Assembly (NCBI GenBank): GCA_947070915.1
Contig: CAMTDY010000081.1
Coordinates: 1-12,318 of the forward strand
Reading direction: 5' to 3'
DNA length: 12,318 nt
Source of the DNA: an uncultured Roseburia sp.
GTDB taxonomy: Bacteria; Bacillota; Clostridia; Lachnospirales; Lachnospiraceae
The notes beneath the pieces are model-generated. The model was not told the DNA's origin and did not search any database. It saw only the letters and a program-made list of their open reading frames with translations. The position numbers and the translations under genes were made by a program. This document shows positions 1-6,796 of the stretch, one piece after another (position 1 is the first letter of the stretch; every line of letters starts with the position of its first letter).

Positions 1-696
1 AAAGATCTGACAGAAAATATTACCAAGTGCATGGTTCAAGTGAATGGTGTTGCACTGATCGAGTGGATGCTAAAACAGCTGGATCAGCAGAAGCTTGACC
101 GCATCGTGATTGTTACAGGGTACAAGAAGGAGATTTTAATAAAGTTTATCCGTATGCTGGAGATTAGTACACCGATCGAATTTATCGAGAATTGTAGCTA
201 TGACCAGACAAATAATATTTATTCCCTGGCACTAGCGAAACATATTCTTCTGGAAGCAGATACTATTTTACTGGAATCGGATCTGATACTTGAGGATCCG
301 GTTCTTACAGATCTGATCCGGGATCCCAGGGAAAACCTGGCATTGGTGGACCGATACGAGAATTGGATGGACGGAACAGTGATTAAAATATCCGAAAGAG
401 ATGAGATTCTGGAATTTGTTCCCGGAAATAAGTACGTAAGAGAGGATATTTTCAGGTATTATAAAACAGTAAATATTTATAAATTCAGTCAGAGGTTTTC
501 GGAGACATGGTATGTCCCGTTTTTAGAGGCATATACTGCCGCATTAGGATATAACGATTACTATGAACAAGTTCTCCGTGTAATATCTTTTTTAGATAAA
601 AAAATTATCCGTGCAAAGCGGATGAATGGACAAAAGTGGTATGAGATCGATGATATTCAAGATTTGGAAGCCGCTTCTTCTATTTTTAATAAGTAA
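1..696 (+). CDS. LicC-like nucleotidyltransferase, 5' truncated
   Basis: The reading frame is open from the first base, and residues KDLTENITKC before the first Met match the conserved N-terminal stretch of sugar/choline-phosphate nucleotidyltransferases (L-T-x-N-x-P-K-x-L-V-x-V-N-G). The start codon and GxGxRL nucleotide loop therefore lie outside the window. Visible family features are VNGVALIEWML, VIVTGYKKE, the DQTNNIYSLALAK segment typical of LicC/phosphocholine cytidylyltransferases, and the ESDLILED acidic motif expected to bind metal. The C-terminal half (YYKTVNIYKFS, KWYEIDD) also fits. The enzyme would activate choline phosphate, a sugar phosphate or a phosphonate with CTP (or another NTP) in the cytosol, for decorating a surface polymer. 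The downstream glycosyltransferase and deacetylase support a cell-surface polysaccharide role. The exact substrate cannot be read from sequence. Confidence 0.8.
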   Translation, partial: KDLTENITKCMVQVNGVALIEWMLKQLDQQKLDRIVIVTGYKKEILIKFIRMLEISTPIEFIENCSYDQTNNIYSLALAKHILLEADTILLESDLILEDPVLTDLIRDPRENLALVDRYENWMDGTVIKISERDEILEFVPGNKYVREDIFRYYKTVNIYKFSQRFSETWYVPFLEAYTAALGYNDYYEQVLRVISFLDKKIIRAKRMNGQKWYEIDDIQDLEAASSIFNK

Positions 697-771
697 TATA
701 ACACAGAGGAAATATTTTCTTGTTTTTCTAAGATGATTATGATACCATATAAAATAATCTGTGTATTACAA

Positions 772-777
772 TATAAT
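772..777 (+). promoter_or_regulatory. weak candidate -10 box before the glycosyltransferase gene
   Basis: The 125-nt gap between the nucleotidyltransferase stop and the next gene is AT-rich and contains no ORF and no clear terminator. A TATAAT hexamer lies at 772-777, but the -35 position (ATAAAA) is poor. The glycosyltransferase gene may have its own promoter here or be read from upstream. Confidence 0.3.
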
Positions 778-821
778 GTGATTTAACGACTCTGATGAGC
801 TTGGGCAAGGAGAGTGAGAAA

Positions 822-1790
822 ATGTTACTGAGTATCTGCATACCATCCTATAACAGAGGGCATCGGGCCTTTGCACTGGTGAAAGAACTTCTTCAGCTTC
901 CCTATGGGGAAGATCTGGAGATCATCTGCTCTAATAATGGGAGTGATAAAAATGTCGAAGGTTATGAGCAGTTAAAAGAATTGAAAGAGGATCGTTTTGT
1001 ATACCACGAATTTGTAGAGAACCAGGGTTTTGTGGGAAATGTAAATCAGGTGATACGAATGTCCAGGGGAGAGTTCTGCCTGCTTCTCAGCGATGAGGAC
1101 AAGATCGTGGCGCCAAATCTTGATTACTATTTGCAGGTGATCAAGGAATTTCCCCAGATCGGTATGATCAAGGCAAAAACAAGCACCTTCTATAACTGGC
1201 TGAAAAGTGCTTATAAACGGGCCGGTCAAAAGGCCTTGGAGGCATTTTATATGAACGGGAATTATATGTCTGGTGCCATATATAATAGAAAGGTCATTAC
1301 GGATGAAGTGATTAGCCAGTATGAAACAAAATATTCGGAAAATGAGGCATACTGCTATTATCCTCATATGTTTTATGAAGCGTATGCCTTGGTTTATTCT
1401 GACTTTTTAGCGGGGGAGATCTGGCTGATAGATGAAGGGGAAGCAGAAGATGATCTTGTTGTGGCAGAAAAAGGTCCGGATCAGAAGGTGGCGGAATACG
1501 GAACTTATGAAAAAAGAATGGTACAGATGCATGGTTTTGCAGAACAGATCCGGGATATGGATACAACGGCCAGCATAAAATTCCAGATGTTTATCATGCT
1601 CTGTGAAAAGACCAGTTTTCTCATTAAGCTGAATAAAGAGAAATATGAAAAAGATGGTTACGATTGGAAAGAGATCATGAGAGAAGTAACAGAGAAAATG
1701 AAAAAAGAATTAGAACAGGTACAGCTTCCAGTCAGCCCGGACGACAAAAAAGTTATCTGTGAGTTTATTGATGCGATTGCAGAGAATTAA
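822..1790 (+). CDS. family 2 glycosyltransferase
   Basis: This 322-residue protein starts with the classic GT2 signature LLSICIPSYNRG. The N-terminal Rossmann-like half continues through EIICSNNGSD and NQGFVGNVNQVI to the metal/nucleotide-sugar motif LLSDEDK (D91-E92-D93, a DxD-type site). The C-terminal half (about 130-322) is less conserved and rich in Glu/Lys, and probably sets acceptor specificity. There is no transmembrane segment, so it should act on the cytosolic face on a lipid-linked acceptor. I chose ATG 822 over ATG 795 because AAGGAGAG at 807-814 is well spaced from it and the GT2 fold begins directly there. Its stop overlaps the ribosome binding site of the deacetylase, so the two are cotranscribed. 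Donor and acceptor are unknown. Confidence 0.85.
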   Translation: MLLSICIPSYNRGHRAFALVKELLQLPYGEDLEIICSNNGSDKNVEGYEQLKELKEDRFVYHEFVENQGFVGNVNQVIRMSRGEFCLLLSDEDKIVAPNLDYYLQVIKEFPQIGMIKAKTSTFYNWLKSAYKRAGQKALEAFYMNGNYMSGAIYNRKVITDEVISQYETKYSENEAYCYYPHMFYEAYALVYSDFLAGEIWLIDEGEAEDDLVVAEKGPDQKVAEYGTYEKRMVQMHGFAEQIRDMDTTASIKFQMFIMLCEKTSFLIKLNKEKYEKDGYDWKEIMREVTEKMKKELEQVQLPVSPDDKKVICEFIDAIAEN

Positions 1791-1800
1791 GGAGTTTGCG

Positions 1801-2769
1801 ATGAAAAAGGTACACATTATCATGTATCACTATGTGCGTGATCTGGCACACAGCAGATACCCGGAGATCCGGGGACTGGATCAGTCCCTGTTTATCCAGC
1901 AGATGGATTATATCATGAAGCATTACAGGGTGATCACGATGGAGAGTCTGTTGGAGGCGTATTCCCAAGAAGACTTTTCCGGGATTCCAGAGAATGCCCT
2001 GCTTTTGACTTTTGATGACGGTTATATCGACCACTATACTGTGGTCTATCCAATTTTGAAAAAATACGGAGTGCAGGGATCCTTTTTCTTAAGTGCCATG
2101 GCGGTGAAGGAACATAAGCTCCTGACGGTAAACCGGATTCATTTTATTCTGGCGGAGGCAGAGCGGATGGGGAGAATGGCTGAACTTGTGTCAGACTGTT
2201 TTCAAAGCATGGACAAGTACCGTCTGGCGGGTGCCGGAATCGAGGAGAATCAGAAGATCTACGACCGCATAGGGGTTCCCAACCGGTGGGATTCCGGTGA
2301 AGTTATTTTCGTGAAACGTTTGCTGCAGAATGAACTGCCAGAAGAGATCCGCAATGAGATGGCGGAAGAATTGTTTGCCAAGTATGTCGGAGTTCCTGAG
2401 GATGTATTTGCCCGGGAACTGTATATGAACAGGGATCAGGTCTGCTGCATGAAACAGGGGGGGATGTTTTTCGGCATACATGGATACGACCATTACTGGC
2501 TGGGAAAACTACCGGTGGAGCAGATGAAAAAAGACGTAGATCAAGCCCTTACATATTTTGAGGGAATCGTTGACAGGGACTGCTGGGTAATGAATTATCC
2601 CTATGGAAATTACAGTGATGACGTCATTGAATATATCAGGCAGACCGGGTGCAGACTGGGTGTGTCGGTAGAAGCCAGGGTGGCTGAGCTGGGAAAAGAT
2701 AATCCCTATACTCTGCCGAGACTGGATACCAATGACATTTACCCAAAAGGAGATAAGGGTGAATTTTAA
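1801..2769 (+). CDS. polysaccharide deacetylase (NodB-like)
   Basis: This 322-residue protein carries the NodB homology motifs. Motif 1 is TFDDGY (D72, D73: catalytic base and metal ligand), motif 2 is H227-x3-H231 (HGYDH: metal ligands), and motif 3 is the YPYGNY stretch near residue 267. The family removes N-acetyl groups from sugars in peptidoglycan or surface polysaccharides. Motifs 1 and 2 are about 154 residues apart, far more than the roughly 50 usual in compact NodB domains, so a largely helical insert of about 100 residues (about 95-205) sits inside the barrel. No signal peptide or membrane anchor is visible, which suggests action on a cytosolic intermediate with the upstream glycosyltransferase. 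Start ATG 1801 is fixed by AAGGAG overlapping the preceding stop. The in-frame TTG/ATG codons further upstream overlap the previous gene and lack a ribosome binding site. Confidence 0.88.
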   Translation: MKKVHIIMYHYVRDLAHSRYPEIRGLDQSLFIQQMDYIMKHYRVITMESLLEAYSQEDFSGIPENALLLTFDDGYIDHYTVVYPILKKYGVQGSFFLSAMAVKEHKLLTVNRIHFILAEAERMGRMAELVSDCFQSMDKYRLAGAGIEENQKIYDRIGVPNRWDSGEVIFVKRLLQNELPEEIRNEMAEELFAKYVGVPEDVFARELYMNRDQVCCMKQGGMFFGIHGYDHYWLGKLPVEQMKKDVDQALTYFEGIVDRDCWVMNYPYGNYSDDVIEYIRQTGCRLGVSVEARVAELGKDNPYTLPRLDTNDIYPKGDKGEF

Positions 2770-2775
2770 AATGAT

Positions 2776-2804
2776 TTGCATGGCAGTGGAAAAAGGTGTA
2801 TAAT
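2776..2804 (+). promoter_or_regulatory. serS promoter
   Basis: TTGCAT (2776-2781) and TATAAT (2799-2804) are separated by exactly 17 bp, in the 65-bp gap before serS. No T-box-like leader fits: only about 25 nt separate the expected start site from the AGGAGG at 2821-2826. Confidence 0.85.
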
Positions 2805-2834
2805 AGAGCCAATTATATTTAGGAGGAACCAACT

Positions 2835-4118
2835 ATGCTGGACATTAAATTTTTACGGGAAAATCCGGAAGTTGTGAAGGAAAATATCAAAAACAAATTT
2901 CAGGACAGGAAGCTACCGCTGGTGGATGAAGTGATCGCGCTGGACAAAGAAAGCCGTGCCACACAGCAGGAAGCGGATGAACTCCGGGCAAACCGTAAGA
3001 AGATTTCAAAAAATATAGGCGGACTGATGGCGCAGGGAAAAAAAGATGAGGCGGAAGCGCTGAAAGCAGAAGTGGCGAAGGGCGCTGAGAGACTTGCGGA
3101 GCTGGAAAAGAAGGAAGGAGAGCTGGGGGAGAAGATCCGTGAGATCATGATGACCATCCCCAATATTATAGACCCCAGTGTTCCCATCGGAAAAGATGAC
3201 ACTGAAAATGTAGAGATTGAGAAATTTGGCGAGCCAGTAGTGCCTGATTTTGAGATTCCATATCATACAGAGATCATGGAAAAATTCGATGGCATCGATC
3301 TGGATGCGGCAAGAGACGTAGCGGGCAACGGATTTTATTACCTGATGGGGGATATAGCGAGGCTTCATTCGGCGGTGATCTCTTATGCCAGGGACTTTAT
3401 GATCGACCGCGGATTTACCTATTGTGTGCCGCCCTTTATGATCCGGAGCAATGTAGTGACCGGAGTGATGAGTTTTGATGAGATGGACGCCATGATGTAC
3501 AAGATTGAGGGCGAGGACCTGTATCTGATCGGAACCAGCGAGCACTCCATGATCGGAAAATTTATCGATAAAATACTCCCGGAGGACAAGCTTCCCCAGA
3601 CGCTGACCAGCTATTCTCCCTGTTTCCGCAAGGAAAAGGGCGCCCATGGCATCGAGGAGCGGGGGGTATACCGCATTCATCAGTTTGAAAAGCAGGAAAT
3701 GATCGTTGTCTGTAAACCGGAGGAGAGCATGCAGTGGTTTGATAAGCTTTGGCAGAATACCGTAGACCTATTCCGTTCTCTGGACATACCAGTGCGGACG
3801 CTGGAGTGCTGTTCTGGTGATCTGGCTGATCTGAAGGTCAAATCCATCGATGTGGAAGCGTGGTCTCCCAGACAGAAAAGGTATTTTGAGGTGGGAAGCT
3901 GCTCCAACCTGGGGGATGCCCAGGCGAGACGTCTTAAGATACGCGTGGTTGGGGAAAAGGGAAAATATTTTGCCCACACATTAAATAATACGGTAGTAGC
4001 GCCGCCGCGTATGCTGATCGCATTTTTGGAGAACAATCTCAATGCAGATGGTTCCGTGAATATTCCGAAGGCGCTGCAGCCATACATGGGAGGAAAAGAG
4101 AAGATCGACGTCAAATAA
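2835..4118 (+). CDS. serS: seryl-tRNA synthetase
   Basis: This is a 427-residue class II synthetase, the usual length for bacterial SerRS. The N-terminal 110 residues form the tRNA-binding antiparallel coiled coil (Lys/Glu/Ala-rich, from the DKESRATQQEADELRANRKK region to the KKEGELGEKI region). The catalytic core shows the TSEHSMIG segment, motif 2 with FRKEKGAHGIEERGVYRIHQFEK, and motif 3 with NNTVVAPPRMLIAFLENN, whose Arg contacts ATP. It charges tRNA-Ser (and tRNA-Sec where present) with serine in the cytosol. ATG 2835 is preceded by AGGAGG at 8 nt. The gene has its own promoter and appears monocistronic or weakly linked to the signalling pair downstream, with no terminator visible after it. 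Identification is secure. Confidence 0.97.
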   Translation: MLDIKFLRENPEVVKENIKNKFQDRKLPLVDEVIALDKESRATQQEADELRANRKKISKNIGGLMAQGKKDEAEALKAEVAKGAERLAELEKKEGELGEKIREIMMTIPNIIDPSVPIGKDDTENVEIEKFGEPVVPDFEIPYHTEIMEKFDGIDLDAARDVAGNGFYYLMGDIARLHSAVISYARDFMIDRGFTYCVPPFMIRSNVVTGVMSFDEMDAMMYKIEGEDLYLIGTSEHSMIGKFIDKILPEDKLPQTLTSYSPCFRKEKGAHGIEERGVYRIHQFEKQEMIVVCKPEESMQWFDKLWQNTVDLFRSLDIPVRTLECCSGDLADLKVKSIDVEAWSPRQKRYFEVGSCSNLGDAQARRLKIRVVGEKGKYFAHTLNNTVVAPPRMLIAFLENNLNADGSVNIPKALQPYMGGKEKIDVK

Positions 4119-4130
4119 ATAAGGTGGTAT

Positions 4131-4139
4131 TGGTATAAT
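4131..4139 (+). promoter_or_regulatory. extended -10 element before the signalling pair
   Basis: TGG-TATAAT at 4131-4139 is an extended -10 with no good -35 partner. Transcription would start near 4146, only about 17 nt before the preferred GTG start at 4163. Confidence 0.45.
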
Positions 4140-4162
4140 GGGGGGATATTTTGAGGATCAGA

Positions 4163-4951
4163 GTGTCATATAACAAAGATAATAACATGGGAGAAGGCAC
4201 GGGAATCTGTGTGATGGAGGGAAAGGTGACAGAGAGCGGTCCGGCTGGCTGGCTTTCTGGCATAAGGCAGGGCAGATATACGCCCGCCAATATTTCCCTG
4301 GCCATCATGAGCAGGGCCCGCTGGCGGGACCGGGAGACGATGGAGTTGCAAAACCGCCTTTTAAGGGATTTTGCACACTGGTTTTCCCAGGAGCTGCCGG
4401 AGTGCCTTCCCTTTATTTACGCCAGAGGGCGAATGGAGAGGAAAGAGTTTCCGGAACCTGCAGAGACATCAGCCGGCACTCTTCTGACAGGATGCTGGCA
4501 GGATATTCTGGAGGGCGTACTGGGAGAGCTGACAGGTTCCGGAAAACTGCCGCTGGATTTTGTGATCCTCCTGTTCTGGGATGATCGGTATCTCTTTTGC
4601 GGCAGTGGCAGCATATATATTCTGGAGTATAGCAGTTCCAGGGGAGTGAGCCGGTGGCATACCTGTGAGGAAAGAAGGGAATTTGCCGAAGCGCTGGGTG
4701 AGACGGGAAATATCTTTTTTAAAATTCGTAATGTGAGAGAACATTGTCTGTTTATTCTTAGTCCGGAGCCGATCGGTCCGGAGATTTCAAAAATATCATG
4801 GAAGAAGAAAATAGGAAAAGGACATGGCAGGGCAGGGGACCGGTTTTTGACAGAAAACAGTGGAATCCTTTGGGCAGAGTGCATTCCGTCTGCCAGGATG
4901 CAGCCTGACGTTGCAAGGCTGCGCAGGAGAGCCCGGTGCCTGTTGTCGTGA
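4163..4951 (+). CDS. divergent protein, probable degenerate PP2C-like partner of the kinase
   Basis: I do not recognise a family directly. The 262-residue product lies 11 nt upstream of a Ser/Thr kinase, where a PP2C phosphatase is often found, and its layout resembles a PP2C fold with the catalytic residues lost. SAGTLLTG matches the conserved G-T strand. FVILLFWDDRYLFCGSGSIYILEY (about residues 133-158) aligns with the strand pair that ends in VGDSRIY in true PP2Cs, but the metal-binding Asp is replaced (GSGSIY at 147-152). LFILSPEPIG sits where LLCSDGL would be. No signal peptide or membrane segment is seen, and the C-terminus is Arg-rich. Start choice: GTG 4163 has TGAGGA at 4152-4157. 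TTG 4151, preceded only by a G-run, is the alternative, and an in-frame TAA at 4136 bars longer forms. The gene itself is near certain; the PP2C assignment is an inference from weak similarity. Confidence 0.7.
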   Translation: MSYNKDNNMGEGTGICVMEGKVTESGPAGWLSGIRQGRYTPANISLAIMSRARWRDRETMELQNRLLRDFAHWFSQELPECLPFIYARGRMERKEFPEPAETSAGTLLTGCWQDILEGVLGELTGSGKLPLDFVILLFWDDRYLFCGSGSIYILEYSSSRGVSRWHTCEERREFAEALGETGNIFFKIRNVREHCLFILSPEPIGPEISKISWKKKIGKGHGRAGDRFLTENSGILWAECIPSARMQPDVARLRRRARCLLS

Positions 4952-4962
4952 GAGGGAGATAT

Positions 4963-5781
4963 ATGGAAAAATATACTTTAATAAAAAAGCTGGGAGAGGG
5001 CGGAACCTCCGGTGTCTATTTGGGAGCGGACAGGATGACAGGCAGGCGGGACGCCATAAAGAAATATTCTGCCGGAATCGGGATCTCCAGCGTGGAAAAT
5101 GAGAGAAGGATACTGGAGAGTATGGATCATCCGGCGGTTCCCAAAGTGAGGGAGGTATTGTGCCAGAATGGATCTGTCTATTTGGTCATGGAGTATGTGC
5201 CGGGAAAGACGATGAAGGACTGCATCACAAACTGCGGCAGGATCCAGGAAGAGCAGGTTATCTGCTGGGGGGTGGAACTGTGCGGGATTTTGTCCTTTCT
5301 GCATGGAAGTAAAAACCGTATCTTATTCAGGGATCTGAAACCGGGAAATATCATGATATCACCGGCAGGCAGGATCCGTCTAATTGATTTCGGAGCGGCC
5401 CTTCGTATGCGGGCAGGGGCTTATGGCAGGCTGGGGGCAACGCCAAAGGAACCTCTGGGGACACCGGGGTATGCCGCGCCGGAGCAGTTTGTGAAACAAG
5501 GCCAGCTGACGCCGGCGGCAGATATCTATGCTCTGGGAGCAGTTTTGTATCATAGCCTGGGCGGCTGCCCTCCCAGTCAATTTTCCGGGCGTGTTCCCCT
5601 TAGGAAGCGGAACCGGGATGTATCCAGGGGCATGGAATATATCGTGATGAAGTGTCTGGAGAGAGAACCAGAGAGGAGATATCAAAAGGTGGAACAGATA
5701 AAAATAGACCTGGAGAATACAGCCTCCTGTTATAAAAAGAACAAAAGGAAGCTGTATCTTCTCCGGTCTGAGCTGGCTTAG
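4963..5781 (+). CDS. soluble Hanks-type serine/threonine protein kinase
   Basis: This 272-residue protein is almost entirely a eukaryotic-like kinase domain. The Gly-rich loop is GEGGTSGVYLG (G11-G21), the ATP lysine is in AIKKY (K33), and helix C Glu is probably E47. The catalytic loop is FRDLKPGNIM (D124, K126, N129), the metal site is D142-F143-G144, and the APE segment is GTPGYAAPE (166-174), followed by DIYALGAVLYHSL. All catalytic residues are present, so it should be active. The usual HRD His is Phe here (F122). It lacks the membrane helix and PASTA repeats of PknB/PrkC, so it is cytosolic and cannot sense muropeptides directly. ATG 4963 is preceded by AGAGGGAG. GTG 4936 is an upstream alternative that overlaps the previous gene. 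Cotranscription with the PP2C-like gene suggests one signalling module; targets are unknown. Confidence 0.92.
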   Translation: MEKYTLIKKLGEGGTSGVYLGADRMTGRRDAIKKYSAGIGISSVENERRILESMDHPAVPKVREVLCQNGSVYLVMEYVPGKTMKDCITNCGRIQEEQVICWGVELCGILSFLHGSKNRILFRDLKPGNIMISPAGRIRLIDFGAALRMRAGAYGRLGATPKEPLGTPGYAAPEQFVKQGQLTPAADIYALGAVLYHSLGGCPPSQFSGRVPLRKRNRDVSRGMEYIVMKCLEREPERRYQKVEQIKIDLENTASCYKKNKRKLYLLRSELA

Positions 5782-5796
5782 TGTACAGTACACTAA
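5778..5796. repeat. perfect 19-bp palindrome at convergent gene ends
   Basis: TTAGTGTACAGTACACTAA is a perfect inverted repeat (9-bp arms, one central A). It contains the kinase TAG stop on the + strand (5779-5781) and the TAG stop of the small minus-strand ORF (5793-5795). As RNA it gives a short AU-rich hairpin followed by a T/C-rich run, so it may be a weak bidirectional terminator. As DNA it also has the form of a dimeric repressor operator. Confidence 0.6.
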
Positions 5797-5984
5797 TTTC
5801 CTTTGCTGCTGAGAGGGTTGGAAGCGTGCTCCCAGAAGAGGTTGTTGTCTGGTGCAGGCAGATCCTCTTCGTTATAGAGGGATTTCTGACGGATCTGAGC
5901 GGCTCTCTGTTCGGAGATGCCATCCTTTGTGTTTTTGTTTTCTGCCTGGTTGATATTTGTTTCGTTGTTTTTCTTATTGTCCAT
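5793..5984 (-). CDS. small hydrophilic hypothetical protein
   Basis: This predicted 63-residue, Asn/Lys/Glu-rich protein begins MDNKKNNETN and ends NPLSSKGN. It has no cysteines, no hydrophobic segment and no recognisable motif, and looks largely disordered apart from a possible short helix in the middle (SEQRAAQIRQKSLYNEEDL). ATG at 5984 is preceded by AAAGGA (5994-5999 on the + strand) at 9 nt, while in-frame start codons further upstream have no ribosome binding site. The opposite strand is also open, but it would encode an unusual Phe/Val/Cys-rich product, so I prefer the minus strand. It is convergent with the kinase and divergent from the HAD gene. Function unknown. Confidence 0.55.
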   Translation of the reverse strand: MDNKKNNETNINQAENKNTKDGISEQRAAQIRQKSLYNEEDLPAPDNNLFWEHASNPLSSKGN

Positions 5985-6036
5985 ATTGGTCATTCCTTTC
6001 CATTTTTGGATAGTATCTGCAAATTCAGCCATAGTA

Positions 6037-6065
6037 TTCACAGAAAGCGGGAAGTGTGCTAAAAT
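6037..6065 (+). promoter_or_regulatory. promoter of the HAD phosphatase gene
   Basis: TTCACA (6037-6042), 17-bp spacer, TAAAAT (6060-6065) with a TGC extension just upstream of the -10. Transcription would begin near 6072, giving a leader of about 55 nt. Confidence 0.75.
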
Positions 6066-6127
6066 AAGTCCGGATGAACCCGGTTTTACCTTGGGCCGGG
6101 ACAGTACAGATGGAGGGGGCAGGATTT

Positions 6128-6778
6128 ATGAGAAAATATGATACGGTGGTTTTTGACCTGGACGGAACACTCTTGAATACACTGGAGGATCTTTGCGATT
6201 GTGTCAATGTTATTATGCAGCGGTTTGGATGGCAGGTCCATACTCTGGAACAGATCCGGAATTTTGTGGGAAATGGCATCGGTAAGCTGATGGAACGTTC
6301 TGTACCGGAAGGCAGGGATAACCCCCGGTTTGAGGAAGCTTTTGAGGCATTCCGGAACTATTATACCGGGCACTGCCGGATCAAGACAAGACCTTATGAC
6401 GGTGTCCTAAAACTCATGAGGACGTTAAAAGAGAATGATTTTCATATAGCGATTGTTTCCAATAAAAATGATGCTGCGGTGAAAGAATTAAATGAGATAT
6501 ATTTTTCCGAATTTACAGAATCGGCTATTGGCGACAGGGAGGGGCGACGGAGAAAACCTGCCCCGGACCCGGTATATGCAGCACTGGAGGAGATGGGGTG
6601 CGGCAGGGAACGGGCGGTCTATATCGGAGATTCGGAAGTGGATTACCAGACCGCGGTAAACAGCGGTCTGGCATGTATTCTGGTGAGCTGGGGATATCGG
6701 GAGCGGAAATTGCTGGAGAGCTTTGATAAGGCAGTGGTGGTGGATGAGTGCCGGGAGATCGAAAACATGTTACTATGA
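6128..6778 (+). CDS. HAD-family hydrolase, phosphoglycolate phosphatase-like
   Basis: This 216-residue protein has all four HAD motifs. Motif I is FDLDGTLLNT (nucleophile D10, acid/base D12), motif II is IVSNKND (S111), motif III is the Lys in RKPAPDP (K143), and motif IV is YIGDSEVD (D168, D172). The stretch between motifs I and II (about 17-85) is the helical C1 cap typical of the Gph/PGMB subfamily. It is a cytosolic Mg-dependent phosphatase. Phosphoglycolate phosphatase is the usual automatic label, but the substrate is not readable from sequence. ATG 6128 was chosen because GGAGGG (6112-6117) precedes it and the HAD fold starts at once. An ATG at 6074 would add 18 residues with no homology and lies almost on the transcription start. 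The gene converges on the secreted-protein gene, with 18 bp between stops and no terminator visible. Confidence 0.88.
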   Translation: MRKYDTVVFDLDGTLLNTLEDLCDCVNVIMQRFGWQVHTLEQIRNFVGNGIGKLMERSVPEGRDNPRFEEAFEAFRNYYTGHCRIKTRPYDGVLKLMRTLKENDFHIAIVSNKNDAAVKELNEIYFSEFTESAIGDREGRRRKPAPDPVYAALEEMGCGRERAVYIGDSEVDYQTAVNSGLACILVSWGYRERKLLESFDKAVVVDECREIENMLL

Positions 6779-6796
6779 AGACCCATCAGCGTTGTA

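Noticed and set aside
2770..2834. T-box leader for serS
   Set aside because: There are only about 25 nt between the predicted transcription start and the ribosome binding site, too short for a T-box, and no terminator is present.
3006..3680. 224-codon minus-strand ORF inside serS, and similar long antisense frames elsewhere
   Set aside because: They lie wholly within well-identified genes, lack ribosome binding sites and have no recognisable motifs; they are shadows of the real coding strand.
4138..4173. 11-codon ORF (MGGYFEDQSVI) with AAGGTGG upstream, as a leader peptide for the PP2C-like gene
   Set aside because: The ATG lies inside the predicted -10 box and there is no terminator or attenuator structure after it, so it is probably chance.
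5781..6062. 93-codon + strand ORF after the kinase
   Set aside because: It has no ribosome binding site, a Phe/Val/Cys-rich composition typical of the reverse complement of an Asn/Lys-rich gene, and it starts within the kinase stop codon.
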